From: Streptomyces sp. NBC_00691
Lineage (GTDB): Bacteria > Actinomycetota > Actinomycetes > Streptomycetales > Streptomycetaceae
DNA length: 64,000 nucleotides
NCBI RefSeq assembly: GCF_036226665.1
Contig: NZ_CP109007.1
Span: 7,936,001-8,000,000 of the forward strand
Reading direction: 5' to 3'
In this document: positions 1 to 8,819 of the stretch, piece by piece
Layout: each line of letters begins with the position of its first letter
Numbering within the stretch: position 1 is the first letter of the stretch
The notes under the pieces: generated by a model
What the model was told of the DNA's origin: nothing
Databases searched by the model: none
The model's input: only the letters and a program-made list of their open reading frames with translations
Program-made: the position numbers and the translations under genes

Positions 1-365
1 AACGGCAGGCTGGCCACCAGCTGGGGGAACCGCCGCATCGCCTCCTCGACGTCGTGGAGGTGCACGGACTGTCCGGAGCGATGGACCTCGGCTACCGGGA
101 ACGGCCGGTTCGTGTGCATGCGAAACCACGGGCGGAACAGAGGACCAGGCAGCCCCACCAGGGCCGCCATCCGCAGCAGTCCGGGAGTCCCGGAGCGCAG
201 GTACACCCCGCCCGCGTAACCCCCTACCTCGTCGACCGCCCGGAGCGCCGCCTCGGCGAGTGTCCAGGTCAGGGCGCCGGAAACGGGCCCGTCGGCAGTT
301 CCTCTCCCGGACAGACGCCCGGTACTGCCCGCCGGGCCGCGGCCGGTCGTGCCGTGCGCGGTCAC
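1..365 (-). CDS. GAF-domain regulatory protein, N-terminal part (SpoIIE-type phosphatase family likely); runs off the left edge
   Basis: The reverse strand reads an open frame that includes LTWTLAEAALRAVDEVGG followed by GGVYLRSGTPGLLRMAAL and ends in MRRFPQLVASLP at the window edge. This is the typical N-terminus of Streptomyces GAF proteins that continue into a PP2C/SpoIIE serine phosphatase, which act on anti-sigma factor antagonists. Only the first ~120 residues are in the window, so the phosphatase domain is inferred, not seen. A GTG at 365 is a possible start, but no clear Shine-Dalgarno precedes it, so the 5' end is uncertain. From here to 586 I see no other gene. Confidence 0.5.
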   Translation of the reverse strand, partial: MTAHGTTGRGPAGSTGRLSGRGTADGPVSGALTWTLAEAALRAVDEVGGYAGGVYLRSGTPGLLRMAALVGLPGPLFRPWFRMHTNRPFPVAEVHRSGQSVHLHDVEEAMRRFPQLVASLP

Positions 366-586
366 ACAGCAAGGATGCGCCTGACCGGAAAGGCACCGCA
401 TCCCGGACCCGTTCCCCGCCTCGCTGCCCGCCGTGTTCGAGGATCCGCCCGCCGCCCCGTTTCCGTACCCACTGCCCCGCCGTGTCCGGGCGGGAGGGGT
501 GTTGACCGTTCGCGTCCGTACCGTCACACTCGGTCGTCGACCGGCGCCCCAGGGCGCGCGACACCACCTCGAGACCAGGAGGCAGG

Positions 587-1351
587 ATGACGGGCCGGGT
601 TCTTCCGTACGAGGTGCAGGGCGAGGGGCCGAGGCGGGCCCTCCTGCTGCACAACTGGTTCGGCGACCGCACCAGTTTCGCTCCGCTGCGGGCCCATCTG
701 AACGACACGTCCGGCTCCTACGCCTTCGTCGACTGCCGCGGCTACGGGGAGGCGCTCGACCACGCGGGCGCGTACACGATGGAGGAGGTCGCGGCCGACG
801 CGTTCGCGGTCGCGGACGACCTCGGCTGGGACTCCTTCTCCGTCGTCGGGCACTCGATGGGCGGCAAGGCCGCGCAGCTGATGCTCCTCGACGCCCCCGA
901 ACGCATCCGTTCGATCATCGGCATCTCGCCCGTCTCGGCGGCGGGATTCCCCATGGACGGTGCGACCTGGGAGCTGTTCGCCGGTGCCGCCGAGCAGGCG
1001 GGGAACCGGCGGGCGATCATCGACAACACCACCGGCGGCCGGTACGACGACGCCTGGCTGAGCACCCTCGTCGAGCGCTCGGTCCGGCGTTCCTCGGCGA
1101 CGGCCTTCCGCGCCTATCTGGACTCCTGGTCGCGCACGGACTTCCACGAGCGCGTCCGCGACAACCCGGCGCCCGTGCTGCTCGTCGTCGGCGCCCACGA
1201 CCCGGCGCTCGGCGCCGACGCGATGGAGGCGACCTGGCTGCGCTGGTACCCCAACGCGCGTCTGGAGGTTCTCAAGGACGCCGGCCACTACGCGCCCGAG
1301 GAGACCCCGCAGGCGCTCGCCGAGGCCATCGAGGCCTTTCTCGCCGCCTGA
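587..1351 (+). CDS. Alpha/beta-fold hydrolase
   Basis: A 254-aa cytoplasmic alpha/beta hydrolase with no signal peptide. The nucleophile elbow is GHSMGG (Ser90), with likely acid Asp205 in GAHDPAL and catalytic His234 in DAGHYAPE. The HNWFG segment near residue 22 is the oxyanion-hole loop. The ATG at 587 is preceded by AGGAGG at 577-582, which fixes the start. A strong hairpin follows the stop, so the gene is probably monocistronic. Substrate cannot be read from sequence; this broad family includes esterases, haloperoxidase-like enzymes and epoxide hydrolases. Confidence 0.85.
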   Translation: MTGRVLPYEVQGEGPRRALLLHNWFGDRTSFAPLRAHLNDTSGSYAFVDCRGYGEALDHAGAYTMEEVAADAFAVADDLGWDSFSVVGHSMGGKAAQLMLLDAPERIRSIIGISPVSAAGFPMDGATWELFAGAAEQAGNRRAIIDNTTGGRYDDAWLSTLVERSVRRSSATAFRAYLDSWSRTDFHERVRDNPAPVLLVVGAHDPALGADAMEATWLRWYPNARLEVLKDAGHYAPEETPQALAEAIEAFLAA

Positions 1352-1374
1352 CGGACGAAGCAGGGACCTTTCGC

Positions 1375-1407
1375 GGTGTCACCGGGGACTTCGGTCCCGG
1401 TGACACC
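1375..1407 (+). terminator. Intrinsic-type hairpin after the alpha/beta hydrolase
   Basis: A near-perfect inverted repeat. The arm GGTGTCACCGGGGAC pairs with GTCCCGGTGACACC around a TTCG tetraloop, with one bulged G. It starts 23 nt after the stop. There is no clear U-tract, as is common in Streptomyces. Confidence 0.8.
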
Positions 1408-1481
1408 CCCCCGGCCACCGGGCACCCGACCCGTGAAGGGTGCGGAGCGCACCGGCCGGAGGAAGGAAGGGCGGGATCGGG

Positions 1482-2516
1482 ATGGCGGAGCGGAGCGAGC
1501 GGAACCCTCACGGTCAGGTTCAGGGTGAGGGTCATGTTCAGGATGACGTTCAGGGCGCGGGCGGAAACCCGGGTCCCGTCGGGGCCCGGGGCTCGCGTGA
1601 AGGCCGTCGGGGTCGAGGTGGCCACGACGTTCGGGGCCGGGCCGTCAGGGTGCTGGTCGGGGTCGACGGCTCCGAGTCCGCACTGCGGGCCGTGGAGGCC
1701 GCCGCCCGCGAGGCCGCGGTGCGCGGTACCGGTCTGAGCCTCGTCCACGCCTTCGTCTGGCCGCTGCTCAAGGTGCCCCTCGGCCCTTCGCCGTACGGCC
1801 CGCCCACCGGCGGCCTCCGGCGACAGGCCCAGGCCATCGTCGACACGGCCGTGGCACGCGCCCGCGTGACCGTCCCGGACATCGATGTCGCCGGGGAGAT
1901 CGTGGAGGGGGAACCGCTCACCGTCCTGGCGACCCTCTCGCGGTCGGCGGCGCTCGTGGTCGTCGGCAGCCGGGGCGCGGGCGCCTTCACCGGCCTGCTG
2001 CTCGGCTCGGTCGCCGTCCATCTCGCGGCGCACGCCGCCTGCCCCGTCCTCGTCGTACGCGGCCGTGAGCGGCCGAGCGGGCCCGTCCTGCTGGCGGTCG
2101 ACGGCTCGGCGGACGCCGACGCCGCCGTGGCGTTCGCCTTCGCGGAGGCGGAGGCCCGCGGCGCGGAGCTGCGCGTGGTGCACGCCTGGACGCCGGCGAC
2201 GGGACCGGCCGATCTGACGCCCCTCTTCCACGGCACGGAGGAGATCCGGGACGAGGAACGGCGAGTCCTCGACCAGGCGATCGAGGCCGCGGCCGCGAGC
2301 CGCCCGGAGCTGCCCGTCGAGCGGCGACTCGTGCGGGGCGGGCCACGGCCGGTCCTGCTCGCTGAGAGCGCGGACGCGCAGCTCCTGGTGATGGGGGCGC
2401 GGGGACGTGGCGGATTCGCGGGACTGCTGCTCGGCTCGGTCAGCCAGGCCCTGCTCCACCACGCGGAGTGTCCGGTCGCGGTGGTGCGCGGGGAGCCCGT
2501 GGAACGGTCCGACTGA
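1482..2516 (+). CDS. Universal stress protein with two tandem UspA domains
   Basis: 344 aa from ATG 1482. After a low-complexity Gly/Gln/Arg leader (about residues 1-45, encoded by near-repeats of a GTTCAGG unit) there are two UspA domains. The first opens with VRVLVGVDGS and ends with the ATP-binding loop GSRGAGAFTGLLLGS. The second opens with VLLAVDGS and carries GARGRGGFAGLLLGS. Both loops fit the G-2x-G-9x-G-S/T signature of ATP-binding Usp proteins. Role by family: ATP-linked stress or dormancy protein. The frame is open from 1440, but the start at 1482 gives a more normal N-terminus; the exact start is uncertain because the leader is repetitive. Confidence 0.85.
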   Translation: MAERSERNPHGQVQGEGHVQDDVQGAGGNPGPVGARGSREGRRGRGGHDVRGRAVRVLVGVDGSESALRAVEAAAREAAVRGTGLSLVHAFVWPLLKVPLGPSPYGPPTGGLRRQAQAIVDTAVARARVTVPDIDVAGEIVEGEPLTVLATLSRSAALVVVGSRGAGAFTGLLLGSVAVHLAAHAACPVLVVRGRERPSGPVLLAVDGSADADAAVAFAFAEAEARGAELRVVHAWTPATGPADLTPLFHGTEEIRDEERRVLDQAIEAAAASRPELPVERRLVRGGPRPVLLAESADAQLLVMGARGRGGFAGLLLGSVSQALLHHAECPVAVVRGEPVERSD

Positions 2517-2714
2517 CGTCGCGGTCGGCACCGGCGGTCCCCGGCCGGTCCGCCGTCGCCGGTTCGGCGCCCCCTAGGAATCTCATCCGAACGTCGACGA
2601 AGGCGACGACTTTCGAGGACAGCGGTGCGGCCCCTCGGCACCGGATCATCGTGCTCACGACCTCATGGGGCGGGTCCTCCACCGACTCGCCCACGACCGG
2701 CAGGAGCACGTCCG

Positions 2715-3311
2715 ATGGGCCTCGCGCAGACGCAGCACCGCTTCCTCGTCCGGCAGAAGGTGACGCCCCTGGCCAACCGCTATCTCGTGCACACCGCGGG
2801 AGCGGACGCCCAGGAGGGCGAACTGGTCGCCTTCGCCCACCAGAAGAGAATGGCGCTCAAGGAGCACGTCACCTTCTACACCGACGAGTCCCGGCGCCAG
2901 GTCCTCTTCACCTTCAAGGCCCGCCAGGTCGTCGACCTCGGCGCGACCTACGACGTGCACGGAGCGTCCGGCACCCGGCTGGGCGGCTTCCGCAAGAACT
3001 TCGGCGCCTCCCTGCTGCGCAGCACCTGGCATCTGACCCGAGAGGGCGCCGTGGGGGAGTCGACCGGGCAGGAGCGGAGCGAGGGCCTGGCGCTGCTGCG
3101 GCGGGCCTGGGAGTTCCTTCCCTTCACCGACCTGCTTCCCTTCGTCGTGCCGTACCACTTCGACTTCACCGAGTCGGGCCGCTCGGTGATGTCCGTCGAG
3201 AAGCTCTTCGGTCTCCGCGACCGGTACGTGGTCGAGATAGCGGACCCGGAGCTGGACAGGCGGCTCGCGATAGCCCAGGCCGTGGCACTCGACGCGCTCC
3301 AGTCCCGCTGA
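2715..3311 (+). CDS. LURP-one-related / tubby-C-like protein
   Basis: A 198-aa protein starting MGLAQTQHRFLVRQKVTPL, with GGAG at 2703-2706 eight bases upstream. Features of the bacterial LURP-one/scramblase-like beta-barrel family are the opening 'RFLVRQK' strand, repeated short beta strands (VLFTFKARQVVDLGATYDVH), the linker GTRLGGFRKNF, and the closing segment around DRYVVEIADPELDRRLAIAQAVALDAL. The family forms a 12-stranded barrel around a central helix; bacterial function is unknown, with suggested lipid or membrane association. No signal peptide or transmembrane segment is obvious. The preceding 198 bases hold the likely promoter but no recognised motif. Confidence 0.75.
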   Translation: MGLAQTQHRFLVRQKVTPLANRYLVHTAGADAQEGELVAFAHQKRMALKEHVTFYTDESRRQVLFTFKARQVVDLGATYDVHGASGTRLGGFRKNFGASLLRSTWHLTREGAVGESTGQERSEGLALLRRAWEFLPFTDLLPFVVPYHFDFTESGRSVMSVEKLFGLRDRYVVEIADPELDRRLAIAQAVALDALQSR

Positions 3312-3427
3312 CGGACGGCTCACCCGCCCGTCGGGGAGGGTGCCGTCCTACCCTGGAGGGACGGCCCGGTGACGGGGCACGGCGCTCTCCCGGGCCCGGA
3401 GCCGTGGAGGCGGAAGGGCGGCGGGCC

Positions 3428-4717
3428 ATGTTCTTCAGTGATCGCACCGACGCCGGTCGGCAGCTGGCCGCCCGGCTCGGCCATCTCAAGGGTCATGACG
3501 TCGTGGTGCTCGGTCTGCCGCGCGGTGGGGTGCCGGTCGCGGCGGAGGTGGCGGACGCCCTCGACGCCCCGCTCGACATCTGTCTCGTACGGAAGCTGGG
3601 GGTGCCCCAGCAGCCGGAGCTGGCGATGGGCGCGCTCGGCGAGGGCGGCGTCCGGGTGGTGAACGAGCGGGTGCTCCACGAGGCCGGGGTCGGGGCGCGT
3701 GACCTGGCCGCGGTGGAGGAGCGCGAGCACGCCGAGCTGGATGAGCGGGCCCGCCGCTATCGGGGCAGCCGGCCGTCCGTTCCCCTGGAGGGCCGAACGG
3801 TCCTGGTCGTGGACGACGGTCTCGCCACGGGCGCGACGGCGCTGGCGGCCTGCCGGGTGGTGCGGGCCCGGGGCGCCGCCCGGATCGTCCTCGCGGTTCC
3901 GGTGGCGCCCCGTGGGTGGACGGCCCGGCTCGGCGGTGAGGCCGACGAGACCGTGAGCGTGCACGCGCCGGAGCTGTTCTACGCGATCGGACAGTTCTAC
4001 CGGGACTTCACCCAGACCCCGGACGAGGAGGTCGTCGCCTGTCTGGACCGGCTCCGCGCGGTGCACGGACCGGTCGTCCAGGACGCGGACGTACGGATCC
4101 CCGTCGCCGACCGCGTCACACTCTCCGGGCATCTCGCGGTGCCCGAGGACGCCAGGGGCATCGTCCTGTTCGCCCACGGCAGCGGGAGCAGCCGCCACAG
4201 CCCGCGCAATCGGGCGGTGGCGGCGGTGCTCAACCGGGCGGGACTGGGAACGCTGCTGTTCGACCTGCTCACCGAGGGCGAGGCAGTCGACCGGGCGCAC
4301 GTCTTCGACACCCCGCTGCTCGCCGGCCGGCTCACCCGCGCCACGGAATGGCTGGCCGGGCGGCCGGAGAGCGAAGGCCTTCCGCTGGGCTACTTCGGGG
4401 CCAGTACGGGAGCGGCCGCCGCGCTGTGGGCGGCGGGCGACCCCGAGTCCTCCGTGGCCGCCGTCGTCTCACGCGGTGGCCGGCCGGACCTCGCGGCCGA
4501 CCACCTGGCGCGGGTCGCGGCACCGACGCTCCTCGTGGTCGGGGGCAGGGACGCGCTGGTCCTGGACCTCAACCGGCGGGCCGAGTCGCTGCTGCGCTGC
4601 GAGAGCCGACTGGAGGTCGTGGAGGGCGCCACGCACCTCTTCGAGGAGCCGGGCGCCCTGGAGGAGGTGGCGGAGCTCGCCACCTCCTGGTTCACCGGGC
4701 ACTTCCGGGATCAGTAG
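3428..4717 (+). CDS. Phosphoribosyltransferase fused to a dienelactone-hydrolase-like domain
   Basis: A 429-aa two-domain protein. Residues ~1-215 are a type I phosphoribosyltransferase, with the PRPP loop VLVVDDGLATGATALAA and an early LGLPRGGVPVAAEVA strand-loop. Residues ~220-429 are an alpha/beta hydrolase (FAHGSGSSRHSPRNR oxyanion loop, GYFGASTGAAAA elbow with Ser in place of the usual DLH Cys, C-terminal GATHLFEEPG His). The same fusion is known in Mycobacterium tuberculosis (Rv0571c), usually in dormancy or stress contexts, so the neighbouring Usp gene fits. The substrate is not known. Its last 7 bases overlap the convergent gene at 4711. Confidence 0.88.
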   Translation: MFFSDRTDAGRQLAARLGHLKGHDVVVLGLPRGGVPVAAEVADALDAPLDICLVRKLGVPQQPELAMGALGEGGVRVVNERVLHEAGVGARDLAAVEEREHAELDERARRYRGSRPSVPLEGRTVLVVDDGLATGATALAACRVVRARGAARIVLAVPVAPRGWTARLGGEADETVSVHAPELFYAIGQFYRDFTQTPDEEVVACLDRLRAVHGPVVQDADVRIPVADRVTLSGHLAVPEDARGIVLFAHGSGSSRHSPRNRAVAAVLNRAGLGTLLFDLLTEGEAVDRAHVFDTPLLAGRLTRATEWLAGRPESEGLPLGYFGASTGAAAALWAAGDPESSVAAVVSRGGRPDLAADHLARVAAPTLLVVGGRDALVLDLNRRAESLLRCESRLEVVEGATHLFEEPGALEEVAELATSWFTGHFRDQ

Positions 4718-5598
4718 GCGCCGTTGACGTTGTCGATGGAGCCGTAGCGGTCGGCCGCGTAGTTGCAGGCGGCGGTGATGTTGGCGACCGGGTCGAACAG
4801 GTCCATCGAGGTGCCGGGCACGTGGTAGGCCAGGAAGGTCGGCTCGATGACCTGGAGCAGGCCCTTGGAGGGGGTACCGGCCACGGCGTTGGAGTCCCAG
4901 AGGTTGATGGCCTGGGGGTTGCCGGAGGACTCCCGCATGATGTTCCGGTGGATCCCGTCGTACGAGCCGGGGATGCCGCGCTGGGACATGATGTCCAGCG
5001 ACTCGCGGATCCAGCCGTCGAGGTTGTCCGCGTACGAGGTGGCGGCGGCGGGCGCGGCCTGGACCGGAGCGGCGGCGGCGGCGAGGGGCGCGGCGGCCGA
5101 GGCACCGCTGCCGGTGGCGACGGCAGGGGTGGCGCTCCGGCGCTCGGAGCGGCTCGCCCGTTCGGTCGTGGAGGTCTTCTTCGCCTGCGCGGGTGCGGCC
5201 TTCACGGAATCCCGACGAAGCGTCAGTTCAAGACCCGGGTGAATAAGTGACGGATTGTCACCCACCGTGCTCCTGTTGGCCTTGTAAAGGCCCTTCCAGC
5301 CGCCCTGAATTCCCTTCTTCTGGGCGATCAGAGAAAGCGAGTCACCGCTGACGACCGTGTAGGTGCGTGCGGCGGCCGGAGCGGCGGGAGCCTTGGTGGC
5401 GGCCTTGGCGGCGACCGGAACGGCGGGGGCGGTGATCGCCTTGGCAGCGGTTTCCGGAGTGCCGGAAAGGGGCGCGGCGCCGGCCACGGCCGGGGCGATC
5501 AGGGGGAGGGCGAGAGCGGCTCCGCCCGTGCCGACCAGCGCGAGTCCACGGGAGACGGAGCGGCGGCGGGGACGGCGGTGCTTACCGTGAGCAGGCAT
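4711..5598 (-). CDS. Secreted LysM / transglycosylase-like cell-wall hydrolase
   Basis: 295 aa. It has an N-terminal signal peptide (basic MPAHGKHRRPRRRS, hydrophobic core, AGA/AP cleavage region), a LysM module (TYTVVSGDSLSLIAQKKG to GLELTLRR, about residues 78-130), an Ala/Pro linker, and a C-terminal lytic-transglycosylase-like domain. In that domain the likely catalytic Glu lies in IMRESSGNPQAINLWDSN and GLLQVIEPTFLAYH follows. It should bind and cleave peptidoglycan outside the cell. Starts at ATG 5598 after GGAGAGGAA. A ydaO-type riboswitch sits in its leader (5626-5790), as for other Streptomyces wall hydrolases, so expression is probably switched off by c-di-AMP. Confidence 0.9.
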   Translation of the reverse strand: MPAHGKHRRPRRRSVSRGLALVGTGGAALALPLIAPAVAGAAPLSGTPETAAKAITAPAVPVAAKAATKAPAAPAAARTYTVVSGDSLSLIAQKKGIQGGWKGLYKANRSTVGDNPSLIHPGLELTLRRDSVKAAPAQAKKTSTTERASRSERRSATPAVATGSGASAAAPLAAAAAPVQAAPAAATSYADNLDGWIRESLDIMSQRGIPGSYDGIHRNIMRESSGNPQAINLWDSNAVAGTPSKGLLQVIEPTFLAYHVPGTSMDLFDPVANITAACNYAADRYGSIDNVNGAY

Positions 5599-5625
5599 GA
5601 CGGGATTCCTCTCCGGCGCCTTCGG

Positions 5626-5790
5626 GGTGAGCTGTCGGGTTCGGACTGGAGATGTCCGGCCGCGCGCACGCGGCTTCACCCCGAGCCGTCCCGGAATCCG
5701 GGCCGGCGTATTCGTGGGTCCCCCGCTCCTGCCGTCGGGTGAAAGGGAGGTATTTCGAGCGGTGGCAGGATTCGGCGATCCACTCGAATG
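5626..5790 (-). promoter_or_regulatory. ydaO/yuaA-type c-di-AMP riboswitch in the leader of the wall-hydrolase gene
   Basis: Read on the minus strand, the leader contains the ordered conserved blocks of this riboswitch class. These are GATCGCCGAATCCTGCC (around 5765-5781), GGCAGGAGCGGGGGACCCA (around 5717-5735), CGGGGTGAAGCCG (around 5670-5682), and the closing CCCGACAGCTCACC (5626-5639). The last block ends 27 bases before the start codon. The class binds c-di-AMP and in actinobacteria typically represses cell-wall hydrolase (rpf, SLT) genes at high ligand. Identified by consensus blocks and gene context; a covariance-model search was not run. Confidence 0.88.
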
Positions 5791-6128
5791 GAGGTGACCG
5801 TAGGCCAGTAATGCGACGGAGAACAAGAGGATCTCTGTCCGGAGGCCGGTGAAAGGATCACCGAATTCATGTAATTCAAGATCGAAGGGGTCCGCCGCGC
5901 TTCGAACCTCCTTGTCCCGCATGGGCGGCGCGAATTCTGATCAAGGGGGAGTTCCCAGGAAAGTGAGTCGCATCACCAGGTGCCTGATGTCCGAATTCGC
6001 ACGGTAATTCTTTTAATGGCGGAGTGGCCGGTAAGGCCCCGTTCGGCCGTGTGGGCACTCAAGGGTATAAGTCGCAAAACCGACATTCCTCGTGAACGAT
6101 GAAGTCACCCGACCGAGGAGCCACCCGG
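5791..6128. other. Divergent promoter region between the riboswitch leader and the DUF6197-like gene
   Basis: No convincing gene. The region is noticeably richer in AT than its surroundings. It contains a short inverted repeat CGGTGA-AAGGA-TCACCG at 5847-5863, upstream of the riboswitch, and a TATAAG hexamer near 6065-6070 that could be a -10 for the rightward gene. A 60-codon minus-strand frame at 5876-6058 lacks a ribosome site and family features and is not called. Confidence 0.4.
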
Positions 6129-6731
6129 ATGCCGCCCTCCGCCTCCCTGCTCACCCCCGAGACCCTCGACCAAGAGGCCGCCGCCCTTTACGAGAGCGCC
6201 GCCTGGCAGCGGATCGTCACCGACTGGACCGAGCCCCAGGTATCCGCACCCGGTGCGGAGAGCTGGCGTGAACTGCTCAGCGTGCCGGTGGAGCGGCTCG
6301 TCGCCGACGCGCTCGACGCGCTGCCGCCGGCCCTCCCCGCCGAGCGCCGCCTCCCCGGCCGGATCGGGGCCGTCCTGCCCGACCGGCTGCACGTCTGGCG
6401 CCGCATCGGCCGACCGGAGCTGCGCCCCTCCGTCCACCTCGGCTACGCGCGCCTCGTGCTGACGGAGTGGGGCTGGCAGAACGCCCCGTACAAGCTGCGC
6501 GACGCACGAGGTGCCCGGTGCGTCTGCGGCGCGCTCCTCGCCGCGCACCGTCTCGGCCACGGCAGCGCGACGACGATGAACGAGGCGGGCGCCTGGATCA
6601 TGGCCGAGCTTCGGTCTCGGGGATGGCACGAGCTGATCGGGCCCTGGAACCGGGCCCCGGGCCGTACGGCCGCCGACGCGGTGGCCCTCCTCGACGCCAC
6701 GATCCTGCGCGCGTCCCAGGCCGGACGGTGA
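6129..6731 (+). CDS. DUF6197-like protein of unknown function
   Basis: 200 aa from ATG 6129, which has GAGGAG at 6115-6120; the earlier ATG at 6099 lacks such a site. The middle carries LTEWGWQNAPYKLRDARG then ARCVCGALLAAHRLG, followed by an IMAELRSRGWHELIGPWNRAPGRT stretch. That order (Gly-Trp helix, small Cys-rich 'CxCGAL' strand, then 'WND/WNR...GRT' with a terminal helix) matches the actinobacterial DUF6197 family. No catalytic residues or domain of known activity are visible. Soluble, with no signal peptide. Confidence 0.6.
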   Translation: MPPSASLLTPETLDQEAAALYESAAWQRIVTDWTEPQVSAPGAESWRELLSVPVERLVADALDALPPALPAERRLPGRIGAVLPDRLHVWRRIGRPELRPSVHLGYARLVLTEWGWQNAPYKLRDARGARCVCGALLAAHRLGHGSATTMNEAGAWIMAELRSRGWHELIGPWNRAPGRTAADAVALLDATILRASQAGR

Positions 6732-6794
6732 CGGCCTGCCCGCGGGTGCGGGGCGGCCGGCGTAGAGCCGTCGCACCGCACCCGGTGGGCGGCA

Positions 6795-8819
6795 TCAGCC
6801 GGTGATGCTCGGGGCTCCGGTCTCGATGTGGCCGGTGTACCGGCGCGACCAGGTCCCGTCGATGTCGGCCACGACGGTGAAGTCGTACCAGCCGTTGTTG
6901 TAGGCGACCGCGTTGAAGAAGTCCTCCCGCGTGGAGCCGGCCGGGACCGTGTAGGTCCAGGGGCCGTCCGTGCGGTAGCCGTTCGAGCGGATCGTGAACG
7001 TCACCGGCCCGGCCGAGGTGTTGCTCAGCTTGAACCACAGGGCCGTCCGGCCCGTCCCCGCCTCGGTCGCGAACCGGGAGGTCACCTCGATGGCCTTGCC
7101 TGCCTTGGACGCGTCCCCGATGAACCGGCGCAGGAAGCGGTTGGGGCCCATCATGGAGATGTCGTACTTGCCGGACCCCGACCCCAGACCGATGTTGAAG
7201 TAGTCGGTGGCGGTGCCGCCCGGGTCGACGGTGTACTGCCAGGCGGCCGTGTCGCGGTGCTGGTGCGGGTGGATCGAGAAGTGGGCCGCCCGCTTGGCCT
7301 CGGTGCCCTGGTTCGTCATCGAGAACCAGGCGAGGATCTTGCCCGCGGCCCCGAACTCGAAGCGGTCGAGATTGCCGTTCACCTGGTAGGGCAGCGCGCG
7401 AGCGGGCCGGGTGCCGGACTCCTGCGCGGGCTGCGCGTTGTTCTGGGGCGCCGGGTTCGGCAGCGGGCCGCAGGTCGCCTGGCCGATGACCTTCGCCGTG
7501 GAGGGGAGGCCGGCCGGCACGCCGTACACCGGGTGGGCGAAGTCGAAGACGCCGGTCAGATCGCCCGTCACCTTCCGCCGCCAGGCACTGATGTTGGGGC
7601 AGGTGGCCGGGGTGCCGAGGGCCGTCGTCCATGTCTCCATGAAGCGCAGTACCGAGGTGTGGTCGAAGACCTCCGAGCTCACCCAGCCGCCCCGGGTCCA
7701 CGGGGACATGACAATCATGGGGACCCGGAAGCCCAGTCCGATCGGCAGGCCGTCGAGGTACTCGCCCGGGGTGCCCGGCGGTGCGACCGGCGGCGGCACG
7801 TGGTCGAAGAAGCCGTCGTTCTCGTCGTAGTTGAGGAACAGCACGGTCGAGTCGAAGACCTCGGCGTCGGCGGAGAGCGCGCGGTAGACGAGGTCGACGA
7901 AGTGCGCGCCGTCCCCGGGCGGAGCGTAGGGGTGCTCCGAGAACGCCTCGCTCGCGACCACCCACGAGACCTGGGGCAGGGTGCCCGCGACGACGTCGGC
8001 GCGGATCGCGGCGGCGATGTCGTCCGGGGTCGAGCCCGTCACCTTGGGGACCGAGCCCATCCCGCGGTCGTACAGCGGGTCCCCTGGCCGTGCGTCGGTG
8101 AACCTCTTGAAGTACGCGAGTCCGTTGTCGCCGTAGTTGTCCTGGGCGTTCTGGTAGACCTTCCAGCTCACCCCCGCCCGCTGGAGCGCCTCGGCGTACG
8201 TCTCCCAGGTGAGTCCCGACTCGTCGCCGCCGTCCTTGCTGGAGCCGTCGATCTTCCCGCTCCACAGGAAGGTGCGGTTGGGGCCGGTGGCGCTCAGCGC
8301 CGAACAGAAGTAGGCGTCGCAGACGGTGTAGTGGTCGGCGAGCGCGTGGTGGAAGGGGATGTCCTCGCGGTCGAGGTGCCCGAGCGTCCGGGTGTTGCCC
8401 ACTCCGGTGACCCAGTTGTCGAGACGGCCCTTGTTCCACGCGGCGTGCTGGGAGTTCCAGCTGTGCGGGAGATCGCCGTTGCACTGGGCGAGGGTCTCGC
8501 CGTCCACCCCGCCGGCGGGCGGGGTGTCGCTGAGCTTCCAGGGATACTGCCGACCGCCCCAGTTGGGCTGGTTGAACATGCCCCAGCCGCCGGGGATGTT
8601 GCCCGCGGCGCGGTCGCCGAAGCCCCGTACCCCGCGCAGGGTGCCGAAGTAGTGGTCGAAGCTGCGGTTCTCCTGCATGAGGATCACCACGTGCCGGACG
8701 TCGGTGAGGGTACCGATGGCCGCCTTCGCGGCGGCGGAGGCCCGGGCCGTCGGCAGTGCCGCGCCCGCCACGAGCCCCGCGCCGATGCCGACGAATCCTC
8801 TGCGGCTGATGGGAATCAT
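6795..8819 (-). CDS. Secreted phosphocholine-specific phospholipase C
   Basis: 674 aa. The N-terminus MIPISRRGFVGIGAGL is a twin-arginine signal, followed by a hydrophobic core and an Ala-rich cleavage site. The mature protein opens with VVILMQENRSFDHYFGTLRGV, the hallmark of the alkaline-phosphatase-superfamily phospholipase C/acid phosphatase group (Glu-Asn metal site). Further metal and substrate segments include FLNYDENDGFFDHVPPP. Two C-terminal beta-sandwich repeats (DUF756 type, about residues 475-670) complete the usual architecture. It should hydrolyse phosphatidylcholine or related phosphodiesters outside the cell. The start is set by AGGAGAGG just upstream. The following gene upstream (8997) reads in the same direction but is separated by 177 bases. 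Confidence 0.92.
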   Translation of the reverse strand: MIPISRRGFVGIGAGLVAGAALPTARASAAAKAAIGTLTDVRHVVILMQENRSFDHYFGTLRGVRGFGDRAAGNIPGGWGMFNQPNWGGRQYPWKLSDTPPAGGVDGETLAQCNGDLPHSWNSQHAAWNKGRLDNWVTGVGNTRTLGHLDREDIPFHHALADHYTVCDAYFCSALSATGPNRTFLWSGKIDGSSKDGGDESGLTWETYAEALQRAGVSWKVYQNAQDNYGDNGLAYFKRFTDARPGDPLYDRGMGSVPKVTGSTPDDIAAAIRADVVAGTLPQVSWVVASEAFSEHPYAPPGDGAHFVDLVYRALSADAEVFDSTVLFLNYDENDGFFDHVPPPVAPPGTPGEYLDGLPIGLGFRVPMIVMSPWTRGGWVSSEVFDHTSVLRFMETWTTALGTPATCPNISAWRRKVTGDLTGVFDFAHPVYGVPAGLPSTAKVIGQATCGPLPNPAPQNNAQPAQESGTRPARALPYQVNGNLDRFEFGAAGKILAWFSMTNQGTEAKRAAHFSIHPHQHRDTAAWQYTVDPGGTATDYFNIGLGSGSGKYDISMMGPNRFLRRFIGDASKAGKAIEVTSRFATEAGTGRTALWFKLSNTSAGPVTFTIRSNGYRTDGPWTYTVPAGSTREDFFNAVAYNNGWYDFTVVADIDGTWSRRYTGHIETGAPSITG

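Noticed and set aside
5876..6058. 60-codon minus-strand frame in the AT-richer divergent region
   Set aside because: No ribosome-binding site, no recognisable features, and it lies in a likely promoter region.
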